NCBI RefSeq assembly: GCF_025965415.1
Contig: NZ_JAOPWY010000122.1
Span: 1-57,003 of the forward strand
Direction: 5' to 3'
DNA length: 57,003 bases
DNA from: Nocardioides sp.
GTDB lineage: Bacteria; Actinomycetota; Actinomycetes; Propionibacteriales; Nocardioidaceae
The translations under genes were made by a program, and so were the position numbers. Within the stretch, counting starts at the first letter, position 1, and every line of letters begins with the position of its first letter. Below are positions 9,670-17,516 of the stretch, piece by piece. Under the pieces are notes generated by a model. The model ran no database searches. It was not told the origin of the DNA and worked only from the letters and a program-made list of their open reading frames with translations.

Positions 9670-10166
9670 ACGCCACCGCCAGCCGCCTCCCGCGTCGTCC
9701 ACGCCGCCCTGTCCGGCCAGTTCCCCGAGCTGCGGACCCGCCGGCTGAGTCGTCGCGCGCTCACCGCCGCGTCGTACGCCGTGGAGGACGAGGCACTGGC
9801 GCGCGCCGACCGGCCGGTCGTGCTCGGCACCTTCCAGGAGGGCCACCGCTATGCCGGCTCGCGGCACGCTGGGACGAGCTCGCCAGGACGGCGTCGTGGG
9901 CCGCGGTCGTGGCCGACTTCGACGACGAGCTGCCCGCTGACGTCGCGGCGCTGCCGGCCCGGTGCCAGCTCCCCGAGGGCTCGCCCCTGCGCCGCGAGTG
10001 GACCGTGGTGACCGTCAGCGCGACCCGGGCCGCCGTGGTCTCGGCGTGGGAGGTGCCGTCGCGACCGGGCGACGACCCGGTCTACGAGTCGGTGATCAGC
10101 ACCCACCGCCCGGCCGTCGACCAGATGTGGTTGCGCGCCCTGGCGCGGCTCGACCCACCCGTGTGA
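9670..10166 (+). pseudogene. frameshifted DICT-domain sensory protein
   Basis: The first part reads ALSGQFPELRTRRLSRRAL, then a segment with AVEDEALARADRP and GTFQEGHRYAGSR in one frame. From about 9867 the reading continues one frame over as RWDELARTASWAAVVADFDD through EWTVVTVS and ISTHRPAVDQMWL. Together these match the DICT sensory domain found fused to cyclases and two-component proteins in actinobacteria. Restoring a single C near 9867 would give SRHRWDELAR and one continuous frame. No ATG/GTG start is visible in the first frame, so the 5' end is also uncertain. It is either a real pseudogene or a sequencing error. Confidence 0.6.
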
Positions 10167-10178
10167 GCGCCCCGGCGG

Positions 10179-10457
10179 TCAGTGGTGGCGCAGGGCCTCG
10201 ATGAGCTCGTCCTTCGTCATCGACGACCTGCCGTCGATGTCCAGCTCCGCGGCGCGGTGGCGCAGCTCCTCGACGGTGCGATCCGGGTAGTCCTCGGCCT
10301 CGCCGCCCCGCTCGCCGACGGCCGAGCGACCCTGGGCGGCCGAGGCGTTGGCGATGCGGGCCGCCTTCTCCTTGCTCGCGCCCTCGTCCCGCAGGGCCTC
10401 GTAGACCTCGGCGTCCTTCACGGACGGGCCGGGATCGCGCTTCTTCTTCTCAGCCAT
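10179..10457 (-). CDS. DUF7218 / Rho-N-like small charged protein
   Basis: 92-aa very hydrophilic protein. The first half (KKKRDPGPSVKDAEVYEALR, then SKEKAARIANASA) matches a short family often found in stress loci. The second half (TVEELRHRAAELDIDGRSSM followed by KDELIEALR) has the Rho N-terminal/SAP-like helix-turn-helix pattern that can bind nucleic acid. Function unknown; a nucleoid or stress role is a guess. Convergent with the DICT relic. Confidence 0.75.
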   Translation of the reverse strand: MAEKKKRDPGPSVKDAEVYEALRDEGASKEKAARIANASAAQGRSAVGERGGEAEDYPDRTVEELRHRAAELDIDGRSSMTKDELIEALRHH

Positions 10458-10529
10458 GCCCGCCACGGTGCCACCGCGCACCTCCCGGTTGCTCACCCAG
10501 GAGGGGGTGCGCCGGTCCGGGTGGCTGAG

Positions 10530-10535
10530 TAGCGT
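10530..10535 (+). promoter_or_regulatory. -10 element of the DUF6328-like gene (leaderless)
   Basis: TAGCGT ends 7 nt before ATG 10543, with no Shine-Dalgarno sequence in between. This supports ATG 10543 over the in-frame ATG 10456. Confidence 0.4.
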
Positions 10536-10542
10536 CCGTGGG

Positions 10543-11004
10543 ATGGCCGACGACGAGCGCGACGAGACCCCTGAGGAGCGTGCCGACCGCAACTGGAACG
10601 ACCTCCTCCAGGAGCTGCGCGTCAGCCAGACGGGCGTCCAGCTGCTGGCGGGGTTCCTGGCCACGCTGCCGTTCCAGTCGCGGTTCACGGACCTCGACGC
10701 GTTCCAGCGCGCCTGGTACGTCGGCCTCCTGGGCCTGGCGTTCGTCACCGTCGGGGTGACCCTCGCCCCGGTGGCGATCCACCGACGGGTGTTCCGCGAC
10801 GGGGTGAAGGAGGAGCTCGTCCAGGCCGGGCACCGCCTCACCTCGGCCGCGCTGATGATGATCGGCGTGCTACTGGGCGGGATCACGTTCCTGGTCGTCG
10901 ACGTGGTCTACGACCGGGCGGCGGCCGTGGGGGCGGCGGTCGCCTCGGTGGTCGTCCTGGCCGGTCTCCTGGTGGTGCTGCCCGCCCGGGTGGCCCCGCG
11001 GTAG
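10543..11004 (+). CDS. DUF6328-like integral membrane protein
   Basis: 153 aa. A charged N-terminus (ADDERDETPEERADRNWNDL) is followed by ELRVSQTGVQLLAGFLATLP and four predicted membrane segments. This pattern is that of a widespread uncharacterised actinobacterial membrane family (DUF6328). No catalytic residues are evident. The gene converges with the SRPBCC gene with only 5 nt between stop codons. Confidence 0.75.
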   Translation: MADDERDETPEERADRNWNDLLQELRVSQTGVQLLAGFLATLPFQSRFTDLDAFQRAWYVGLLGLAFVTVGVTLAPVAIHRRVFRDGVKEELVQAGHRLTSAALMMIGVLLGGITFLVVDVVYDRAAAVGAAVASVVVLAGLLVVLPARVAPR

Positions 11005-11009
11005 CCGGC

Positions 11010-11447
11010 TCAGCCCTGCTGGCGGTCCAGGCAGGTGCGCAGCTGCTCCACGGTCTTGCGGGCGAGGACGGGCAGGTAGGCGGCGACCACGGGCGAGGCC
11101 AGCTTCGCGGCCCCGGAGAAGGTCATGTCGGCCCGGTAGGTGACCTCGGAGCCGCGGCCCGACGCCCGGATCTCGAAGAGGTCGTGACCCTCGAACTGCT
11201 CGTTGGTGCCGCGCAGGTGCACGCGCGTCGGCGGGGCGAGCTCGGCGGTCGTGTAGGTCAGCTCGGTCTCGCGACCGAGGAACTTCGACACGTTGCGGTA
11301 GGTCGTGCCGACCCCGCCGTCGCCGCTGGTCCGCTCGCACGCCTGGGTGCCCGGGTCCCAGTCCTCGGCGTGGGTGAAGTCAGCGAGGTAGGCGTAGGCG
11401 GCGTCGGGGGTGGCGGTCGTGGTGAAGGTGCGGGAGACGGAGGGCAT
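11010..11447 (-). CDS. SRPBCC (START-like) family protein
   Basis: 145-aa protein of the polyketide cyclase/START-like fold, which forms a hydrophobic cavity for a small ligand. It opens SRTFTTTATPDAAYAYLADF and continues WDPGTQACER, characteristic of the family (helix after strand 1, then Trp-Asp-Pro). The C-terminal helix is rich in Leu/Val. Ligand unknown. Start ATG 11447, with a -10-like TAGCGT ending 6 nt upstream. Confidence 0.85.
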   Translation of the reverse strand: MPSVSRTFTTTATPDAAYAYLADFTHAEDWDPGTQACERTSGDGGVGTTYRNVSKFLGRETELTYTTAELAPPTRVHLRGTNEQFEGHDLFEIRASGRGSEVTYRADMTFSGAAKLASPVVAAYLPVLARKTVEQLRTCLDRQQG

Positions 11448-11453
11448 CGCCTC

Positions 11454-11459
11454 ACGCTA
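11454..11459 (-). promoter_or_regulatory. -10 element of the SRPBCC gene (leaderless)
   Basis: TAGCGT on the minus strand with a 6-nt gap to ATG 11447, and no Shine-Dalgarno sequence. Confidence 0.4.
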
Positions 11460-11499
11460 GCCAGAGGCCCCACGGACGGGGACACCCCAACGGGTCGGC

Positions 11500-11590
11500 C
11501 CCCAGACTCCCGCTCCCCGACCACCTGCACCCCGACTCGGCCACGCACGCCCTCATCGGAGAGCGGTTAGCGGCGCTGGGGGACTGGTAG
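11500..11590 (+). pseudogene. C-terminal remnant of an SGNH/GDSL hydrolase
   Basis: A short plus-strand reading ends LPDHLHPDSATHALIGERL plus AALGDW and a TAG at 11588. DHLHPD followed by a helix and the end of the protein is the block V signature (catalytic Asp-x-x-His) of SGNH hydrolases. The rest of the gene is absent upstream, where the SRPBCC gene sits. It is therefore probably a deletion relic. Confidence 0.4.
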
Positions 11591-11697
11591 GCGTCGCCGA
11601 CCGCCTCGGATCGCCACTGGTCCAGACACCTCTACGCCGGTTCCCCGCCTGAGGCGAAACCTTTCGGTAACAAACTGGCAACGGCTCGGCCCGGCGC

Positions 11698-11743
11698 TGG
11701 ACGTGATGGCCGTCACTTCATATGTTGTGCCGAACAACATATG
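11698..11743 (+). promoter_or_regulatory. xylF promoter with perfect palindromic operator
   Basis: Perfect inverted repeat CATATGTTGT - GCCGA - ACAACATATG at 11719-11743 (10-bp arms, 5-nt spacer). A plausible sigma-70-type -35 (TGGACG, 11698) and -10 (TATGTT, 11721) put the operator over the -10. A ROK repressor encoded in this locus is the obvious candidate to bind it, with xylose or a derivative as inducer. The promoter hexamers are inference; the palindrome is directly visible. Confidence 0.7.
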
Positions 11744-11804
11744 CACGACGACTGGTGGAGCATCCTTGGTCGGCGTGCGATGAAATCGCTAGGAGGCGGT
11801 TCGT

Positions 11805-12908
11805 GTGAAGCGGAAGCACAGTTTTGTCCTGGTCCCCCTGCTCGGCCTTTCGATGGCACTGACCGCGTGCGGCGGTGACGACAGCAGCGGCTCGGACGAC
11901 AGCGGCACCGGCAGCGACAGCGGCAGCAGCGAGGCGGTCGGCAAGGTCGGCGTCATCCTCCCCGACACCGAGTCCTCGGTGCGCTGGGAGAGCGCGGACC
12001 GTCCGGCCCTCGAGGCGGCCTTCAAGGAGGCCGGCGTCGAGTACGACATCCAGAACGCCGAGGGCGACGCCGAGCGGATGACCCAGATCGCCGACACCAT
12101 GATCGGCAACGGCGTCACCGTCCTGGCCATCGTCAACCTCGACTCCGAGTCGGGTGCCGCGATCCAGGAGAAGGCCCAGTCGCAGGGCGTGGCCACCATC
12201 GACTACGACCGCCTCACCCTCGGTGGCTCGGCGGAGTACTACGTCTCCTTCGACAACACCGTCGTCGGCGAGCTCCAGGGCCAGGGCCTCGCGGACTGCC
12301 TCGGGGACAAGGACGCCAACATCGTCTACCTCAACGGTTCGCCCACCGACAACAACGCGACGCTCTTCGCCGAGGGTGCGCACAGCGTCCTCGACGGCAT
12401 GAGCAACTACAAGGTCGTCGGCGAGCAGGCCGTCCCGGACTGGGACAACGAGGAGGCCGCCACGATCTTCCAGCAGCTCTACACCGCTGCTGACGGCAAG
12501 GTCGACGGCGTGCTCGCGGCCAACGACGGTCTCGGCGGTGCTGCGATCAGCATCCTCGAGGGCGCCGGCCAGGCCGGCAAGGTCCCGGTCACCGGCCAGG
12601 ACGCCACCGTCGAGGGCCTGCAGAACGTCCTCGCCGGCACCCAGTGCATGACGGTCTACAAGTCCGCCACGAAGGAGGCCGGCGCGCTGGCCGACGTGGC
12701 CATCGCGCTCGCCAACGGCGACGAGGCCGACGTCACCGGCACCACGGTCGACTCCTCGGACGACAGCGAGGTCCCCTCGATCCTGCTCGAGCCGCAGGCC
12801 ATCACCAAGGACAACGTCGGCGACGTGATCGACGACGGTGGCCAGAAGGCAGCCGACGTGTGCACCGGCAAGTTCGCCGACCTGTGCACCGAGGCCGGGA
12901 TCTCCTGA
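11805..12908 (+). CDS. xylF: xylose ABC transporter substrate-binding lipoprotein XylF
   Basis: 367 aa. Signal peptide with lipobox LTAC (residues 19-22), a Ser/Asp/Gly-rich linker, then a periplasmic-binding-protein domain of the ribose/xylose class: KVGVILPDTESSVRWE, QIADTMIGNGVTVLAI and DGVLAANDGLGGAAISIL. Delivers xylose to XylH/XylG at the membrane. GTG start 11805 has AGGAGG 8 nt upstream. First gene of xylF-xylG-xylH-ROK and probably expressed in excess, because a strong hairpin follows it. Confidence 0.92.
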   Translation: MKRKHSFVLVPLLGLSMALTACGGDDSSGSDDSGTGSDSGSSEAVGKVGVILPDTESSVRWESADRPALEAAFKEAGVEYDIQNAEGDAERMTQIADTMIGNGVTVLAIVNLDSESGAAIQEKAQSQGVATIDYDRLTLGGSAEYYVSFDNTVVGELQGQGLADCLGDKDANIVYLNGSPTDNNATLFAEGAHSVLDGMSNYKVVGEQAVPDWDNEEAATIFQQLYTAADGKVDGVLAANDGLGGAAISILEGAGQAGKVPVTGQDATVEGLQNVLAGTQCMTVYKSATKEAGALADVAIALANGDEADVTGTTVDSSDDSEVPSILLEPQAITKDNVGDVIDDGGQKAADVCTGKFADLCTEAGIS

Positions 12909-12930
12909 TCCCCTGACGCACACACCGCGG

Positions 12931-12969
12931 AACGACGCCCGGGCCGCACACCTCGGCCCGGGCGTCGTT
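12931..12969 (+). terminator. intercistronic hairpin between xylF and xylG
   Basis: 16-bp perfect stem (AACGACGCCCGGGCCG and its complement) with a 7-nt loop, in the gap between xylF and xylG. It has no strong U-tract. Such hairpins commonly cause partial termination or protect upstream mRNA so that the binding protein exceeds the ATPase. Confidence 0.7.
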
Positions 12970-13012
12970 ACCGTGACTCGCACAACAAATTCTGCCGATC
13001 GGAGTAGGACAC

Positions 13013-13786
13013 ATGGAACCGCTGCTCGAGCTTCGCGGGGTCAACAAGAGCTTCGGCGTGGTGCACGTCCTGCACGACGTCGACTTCGCCGTCTACCCCG
13101 GGCAGGTCACCGCCCTGGTCGGCGACAACGGCGCCGGCAAGTCGACGCTCGTCAAGATCATCGCCGGCATCTACGGCCGCGACAGCGGTGACTTCTACTT
13201 CGACGGCCAGCAGGTCGACGTCCACGGCCCCCGTGACGTCGCCGCGCTCGGCGTCGAGGTCGTCTACCAGGACCTCGCGCTGTGCGACAACCTCGACATC
13301 GTCGAGAACATGTTCCTCGGCCGCGAGGAGACCTCGCGCTTCGGGCTGGACGAGATCACCATGGAGACGCGTGCTCGCGAGACCCTCGCGTCCCTCTCGG
13401 TGCGCACCGTGAAGTCCGTGCGCCAGAGCGTCGCCAGCCTCTCCGGCGGCCAGCGGCAGACCGTGGCCATCGCCAAGGCGGTCCTGTGGAACTCCAAGGT
13501 CGTCCTCCTCGACGAGCCCACCGCCGCGCTCGGCGTCGCGCAGACGCGGCAGGTCCTCGACCTCGTGCGCAGGCTCGCCGACCGCGGCCTCGGCGTCGTG
13601 CTGATCTCCCACAACATGGGTGACGTGTTCGAGGTCGCCGACCGGATCACCGCCCTCTACCTCGGCCGGGTGGCCGCCGACGTGCCGGCCAAGGACGTCA
13701 CGCACAGCCAGGTCGTCGAGCTCATCACCGCCGGACGCTCCGGGAACCTCGGCATCGCCGAGAACCCCGCGACCGCGACCGTCTGA
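13013..13786 (+). CDS. xylG: xylose ABC transporter ATP-binding protein XylG (single-domain form)
   Basis: 257-aa cytoplasmic ATPase energising XylH. Walker A GDNGAGKST (37-45), signature LSGGQ near 142, Walker B VVLLDEPTAALG, and a switch His in LISHNMGDV. E. coli XylG is a double cassette of about 510 aa; this is a single cassette and must act as a homodimer. Start ATG 13013 with GGAGTAGGA upstream. 20 nt separate it from xylH. Confidence 0.9.
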   Translation: MEPLLELRGVNKSFGVVHVLHDVDFAVYPGQVTALVGDNGAGKSTLVKIIAGIYGRDSGDFYFDGQQVDVHGPRDVAALGVEVVYQDLALCDNLDIVENMFLGREETSRFGLDEITMETRARETLASLSVRTVKSVRQSVASLSGGQRQTVAIAKAVLWNSKVVLLDEPTAALGVAQTRQVLDLVRRLADRGLGVVLISHNMGDVFEVADRITALYLGRVAADVPAKDVTHSQVVELITAGRSGNLGIAENPATATV

Positions 13787-13806
13787 CCAGGACCGGAGAC
13801 CTCACC

Positions 13807-15093
13807 ATGACTGTCGACCCCGCCACCCAGTCCAGCCCCGCTCCGGCCTCGTCCGCGAGCGGCTTCGACAACGACAACCGCCAGGCCCACAGCATCGGCG
13901 ACTCGGCCCGTGACTACGTCAACCGCCTGCGCGGCGGCGACATGGGCTCGCTGCCCGCGATCCTCGGCCTGATCTTCCTCTTCGTCGTCTTCGCCTCGCT
14001 CAACGACCGGTTCCTCACGACGTACAACATGGCCAACCTGGTCGTGCAGGCCGGCTCGATCATCGTGCTGGCGATGGGCATCGTCTTCGTCCTGCTGCTC
14101 GGCGAGATCGACCTGTCGGCCGGCGTCGCAGGCGGTGCCTCCGCGACGATCATCGCGCTGATGCTCATCGACTACGACTGGACGTGGTGGCTCGCCACGC
14201 TCGCCGGCGTCGCCGTCGGTGCGGTCATCGGCCTCGCGATCGGCGCGCTGGTCTCCTTCCTGGGGATCCCGTCGTTCGTCGTCACCCTCGCCTTCTTCCT
14301 CGCCCTGCAGGCGGTCCCCCTGAAGCTCATCGGCCCGGGCGGCTCGCTCCGCTTCAACGACCCGGTGCTGCGCGGGCTCTCGATCAAGAACGTGCCGGTC
14401 ACCGCCGGCTGGATCGCCGCGGTGCTGATCGTGCTCGGCTTCGCGGCGCTCTCGCTCTGGCGCTACCGCTCGCTCTCCGCCAAGGGCCTGGTCCACCAGC
14501 CCATCGGCCTCGTCGCGATCCGCATCGCCGTCCTCGCGGGGATCGTGCTCGGCCTGACGGCGCTGCTGAGCGCCAACCGCGCGCCCAACCCCAACCTCTT
14601 CAACATCAGCGGCATCCCGTGGGTCGCGCCGGTCGTCATCGCGCTGCTGCTCTTCTGGACCTTCATCCTGACCAAGACCCGCTTCGGCCGGCACCTCTAC
14701 GCCGTCGGCGGCAACGCCGAGGCCGCGCGCCGCGCCGGCATCAACGTGCGCCGGGTCCGGATCATGGCGTTCGTGATCTGCTCGGGCATGGCGGCGATCA
14801 GCGGCCTGCTGGCCGCGTCGTACACCGGCAAGGTCTCCCCGGGCTCCGGTGGCGGCAACGAGCTGCTGTACGCCGTCGGCGCGGCCGTCATCGGCGGCAC
14901 CAGCCTCTTCGGCGGTCGCGGCCGGGCGATCGACGCGGTGGTCGGTGGCCTGGTGATCGCGACGATCCCCAACGGCCTCGGCCTGCTCAACCAGGCGAGC
15001 TACATCAACTTCCTCGTCACCGGTGGCGTGCTGCTGCTCGCCGCGAGCGTGGACGCGATCTCGCGTCGCCGTCGCTCCTCGGCCGGCGTCTAG
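13807..15093 (+). CDS. xylH: xylose ABC transporter permease XylH
   Basis: 428-aa inner-membrane permease of the RbsC/XylH family with many hydrophobic segments. Features include GSIIVLAMGIVFVLLLGEID, GIPSFVVTLAFFLAL, GRHLYAVGGNAEAARRAG (the conserved cytoplasmic loop that contacts the ATPase) and a GGTSLFGGRGR motif. A 40-residue N-terminal polar extension precedes the first membrane segment. Ends 9 nt before the ROK regulator, so these are co-transcribed. Confidence 0.92.
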   Translation: MTVDPATQSSPAPASSASGFDNDNRQAHSIGDSARDYVNRLRGGDMGSLPAILGLIFLFVVFASLNDRFLTTYNMANLVVQAGSIIVLAMGIVFVLLLGEIDLSAGVAGGASATIIALMLIDYDWTWWLATLAGVAVGAVIGLAIGALVSFLGIPSFVVTLAFFLALQAVPLKLIGPGGSLRFNDPVLRGLSIKNVPVTAGWIAAVLIVLGFAALSLWRYRSLSAKGLVHQPIGLVAIRIAVLAGIVLGLTALLSANRAPNPNLFNISGIPWVAPVVIALLLFWTFILTKTRFGRHLYAVGGNAEAARRAGINVRRVRIMAFVICSGMAAISGLLAASYTGKVSPGSGGGNELLYAVGAAVIGGTSLFGGRGRAIDAVVGGLVIATIPNGLGLLNQASYINFLVTGGVLLLAASVDAISRRRRSSAGV

Positions 15094-15102
15094 GTCGAGC
15101 TC

Positions 15103-16332
15103 ATGAGCCCGCAGCGGCGCTCGGGCCTCGGCACCAACCAGGAGGCCATCCGGCGCCACAACCTCGGGACGCTGCTGCGGCACGTCCACGGGGCCGGCCA
15201 GATCTCCCGGGCCGAGCTGACCAGCCTGATGGGGCTCAACCGGAGCACGATCGCGGGGCTCGTCGGCGAGCTGGAGTCGCTCGGCATCTCGGAGCACGCC
15301 ACGCCGCTCGAGGGGTCCCGCCAGGGCGCGGGACGGCCCTCGGCGGGGGTGCGGATCTCGGACAACGGGCCCTACGTCATCGCTGTCGACCTCGGCGTGG
15401 ACCGGGCGGTCGTGGCCCGCATCGGGCTGGGCGGCCGGGTGCTCCAGCGGGCCCAGGCGCCCGTGCACAGCCAGGGTGAGGCCTGGCAGGTCGGGGCGTC
15501 CGTCGCCGCACTGATCCGCACCGTCGTCGAGGACGCGCCGCCCGCGGCCCCCCTCGTCGGCATCGGGATCAGCGTCCCCGGCCTGGTGCGCCGCAGCGAC
15601 GGCCTGATCCGGCTCGCCCCCAACCTCGAGTGGCACGACGTCTCCTTCGGCGGCATCGTGCTGGCCGCGCTCGGCCTCGACGTGCCCGTGTCCCTCGCCA
15701 ACGACGCCGACCTGGGCGCCTTGTCCGAGCACACCCGCGGGGCGGGGGTGGGCGTCGACGAGCTCATCTACGTCTCCGGCAACGTCGGCGTCGGCGCCGG
15801 GGTCATCACGGGCGGGCACCGGCTCGAGGGGGCCGGTGGCTACGCCGGCGAGATCGGGCACCTGCGCTTCAACCCCGACGGCCGCCCCTGCCACTGCGGC
15901 AACCGCGGCTGCTGGGAGACCGAGGTCGGCGCCCACGCCATCGCGCAGGCGATCGCGTGCCCGCCGGACAAGGTGGCCCAGCTCGACGAGGTCCTCGACG
16001 GCTTCGACAAGCCGTCGCCCGCGCTGCGCGCCACCGGCACCGCACTGGGCCAGGGCCTGGCGAGCATCGTCAACCTCTTCAACCCGCAGGTGGTCGTCCT
16101 CGGCGGCTACTTCCGCTCGCTCTACACGCTGGTGGGCGCCGAGGTGAACGCCGGACTGGCCGACCGCGCGCTGCCCGCGCCCCTGGAGTCGGTGACCCTC
16201 TCGCTGCCGGGCCTCGGCTCGGACTCGCCCCTGCTCGGGGCCGCGGAGATCGCGCTGGAGCCGCTCTTCGTCGACCCGGTCGCCGCGCTCGGCACGGCCC
16301 TGGTCGACGTACGCGCCCGGCTCGCCGGCTGA
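15103..16332 (+). CDS. ROK-family transcriptional regulator, XylR-like (uptake operon)
   Basis: 409 aa: N-terminal winged HTH (ISRAELTSLMGLNRSTIAGL) and C-terminal ROK sugar-binding domain with zinc motif CHCGNRGCWE. Last gene of xylFGH-ROK. Probably represses xylFGH through the palindrome at 11719-11743, released by xylose; this is inferred from position. A second ROK gene ends head-on 18 bp away. Start ATG 15103. Confidence 0.88.
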   Translation: MSPQRRSGLGTNQEAIRRHNLGTLLRHVHGAGQISRAELTSLMGLNRSTIAGLVGELESLGISEHATPLEGSRQGAGRPSAGVRISDNGPYVIAVDLGVDRAVVARIGLGGRVLQRAQAPVHSQGEAWQVGASVAALIRTVVEDAPPAAPLVGIGISVPGLVRRSDGLIRLAPNLEWHDVSFGGIVLAALGLDVPVSLANDADLGALSEHTRGAGVGVDELIYVSGNVGVGAGVITGGHRLEGAGGYAGEIGHLRFNPDGRPCHCGNRGCWETEVGAHAIAQAIACPPDKVAQLDEVLDGFDKPSPALRATGTALGQGLASIVNLFNPQVVVLGGYFRSLYTLVGAEVNAGLADRALPAPLESVTLSLPGLGSDSPLLGAAEIALEPLFVDPVAALGTALVDVRARLAG

Positions 16333-16333
16333 G

Positions 16334-16352
16334 GAGCCGGATGCACCGGCTC
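16334..16352. terminator. bidirectional hairpin between convergent ROK genes
   Basis: GAGCCGG - ATGCA - CCGGCTC, a 7-bp perfect stem filling the 18-bp gap between the two convergent xylose operons and touching the stop codon of the minus-strand ROK gene. It is symmetrical, so it can act on both strands. No T-tract. Confidence 0.5.
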
Positions 16353-17514
16353 AGGCGGTGAGGTCGCGCTCGCCGGCGAACACCGGGCCGAAGGACTGCT
16401 CCGCGGCGCCGAGTGCGGCAGCCTGGATGCCGAGCGTGCTGGGCCGCAGCTCCGGACGCACCTGCACGGCCGACGCGAGGCGCTCGTCGAGCGTGCGGCG
16501 GGCCGGCTCCAGCACGAGGTCGCCGAGCGGCGCGAAGTAGCCGCCGAGCACGACCACCTCGGGGTCGAGGACGCTGCTCAGCATCGCGATGCCGAGGCCC
16601 ACGTCGCGACCCACACGGTCGAGACCGGCCCGGACGCCGGCGTCGGTGCGGGCTCGCTCCGCCACCGCCTCCGCGGTCCGCAGCGGGGTGTCGAGCTCCG
16701 TCATGCCGACGGCGGCGAGCATCGGGTGGAGGCCGATGGACGCCTCCCAGCACCCGCGGCGCCCGCACCCGCAGAGGGCGGTGGAGTCGCCCACCGGCAT
16801 GTGCCCCACCTCGCCGGCGAAGCCCGCACCGCCGCGCATCACCTCGCCGTCCTGCACGATGCCGGCACCGATGCCGACGGTCCCGGTGAGGTAGAGCGCG
16901 TGGGCGGCACCGGTCGCGGCGCCGTGGTGCGACTCGGCGTACGCCGCGCAGTTGGCGTCGTTGCTGACCTCGATGCGCTGGTCGGGGACCAGCGATCCGA
17001 GCGCGTCGGCCACCTCCGCCCAGGTCACGTGCAGGTTGGGCGCCCAGGCCACGGTGCGGTTGTCGCCGCGCACCAGCCCCGGCACCGCCAGCGTCGCACC
17101 GACCAGGGTGCAACCGGCACCGACGTGGTCGGCCAGCGCGGTGCGTGCCAGCTCCCGGAGGTCGTCGCTCGTGCCGCCCGGGCGGCTGGAGCTCGAGACG
17201 ACCCGGCCGGCCAGGTCGAGGACGACGGCCGAGACGTAGTCGACGTTGAGCTCCAGGCCCAGCGCGACGAAGCGCTCGCCCCGCAGCACGACCGGTCGTC
17301 CCGGCCGGCCGCGGACGCCCGGCCGCGACCCCTCCTCGGCGACCGCTCCCGCCGCCTCGAGGTCCGCGACGATCACACCGACGGTGGCCTTGGCCAGGCC
17401 GGTGTGCTTGGCCAGCTCGGCCCGGGTCGACGGGCCGAGCCGGCGCAGGGCGCGGAGCACGGCGCCGGTGTTGGCGCGCCGCAGCCCCTCCGTGCCCGCG
17501 GTGGGGCGCTGCAC
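16351..17514 (-). CDS. ROK-family transcriptional regulator, XylR-like (catabolic operon)
   Basis: 387 aa. N-terminal HTH (STRAELAKHTGLAKATVGVI) and ROK domain with zinc motif CGCGRRGCWE. Start is GTG 17514, only 2 nt after the xylA stop, so it is coupled to xylA. It shares the layout of the ROK gene of the uptake operon but is clearly diverged from it. Likely controls xylBA; whether the two ROK proteins share operators is unknown. Confidence 0.88.
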   Translation of the reverse strand: MQRPTAGTEGLRRANTGAVLRALRRLGPSTRAELAKHTGLAKATVGVIVADLEAAGAVAEEGSRPGVRGRPGRPVVLRGERFVALGLELNVDYVSAVVLDLAGRVVSSSSRPGGTSDDLRELARTALADHVGAGCTLVGATLAVPGLVRGDNRTVAWAPNLHVTWAEVADALGSLVPDQRIEVSNDANCAAYAESHHGAATGAAHALYLTGTVGIGAGIVQDGEVMRGGAGFAGEVGHMPVGDSTALCGCGRRGCWEASIGLHPMLAAVGMTELDTPLRTAEAVAERARTDAGVRAGLDRVGRDVGLGIAMLSSVLDPEVVVLGGYFAPLGDLVLEPARRTLDERLASAVQVRPELRPSTLGIQAAALGAAEQSFGPVFAGERDLTA

Positions 17515-17516
17515 GG

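Noticed and set aside
13657..15936. A 759-codon minus-strand open frame opposite xylH and ROK
   Set aside because: Composition is Asp/Arg/Gly-biased without motifs and it covers two clear plus-strand genes; a frame shadow.
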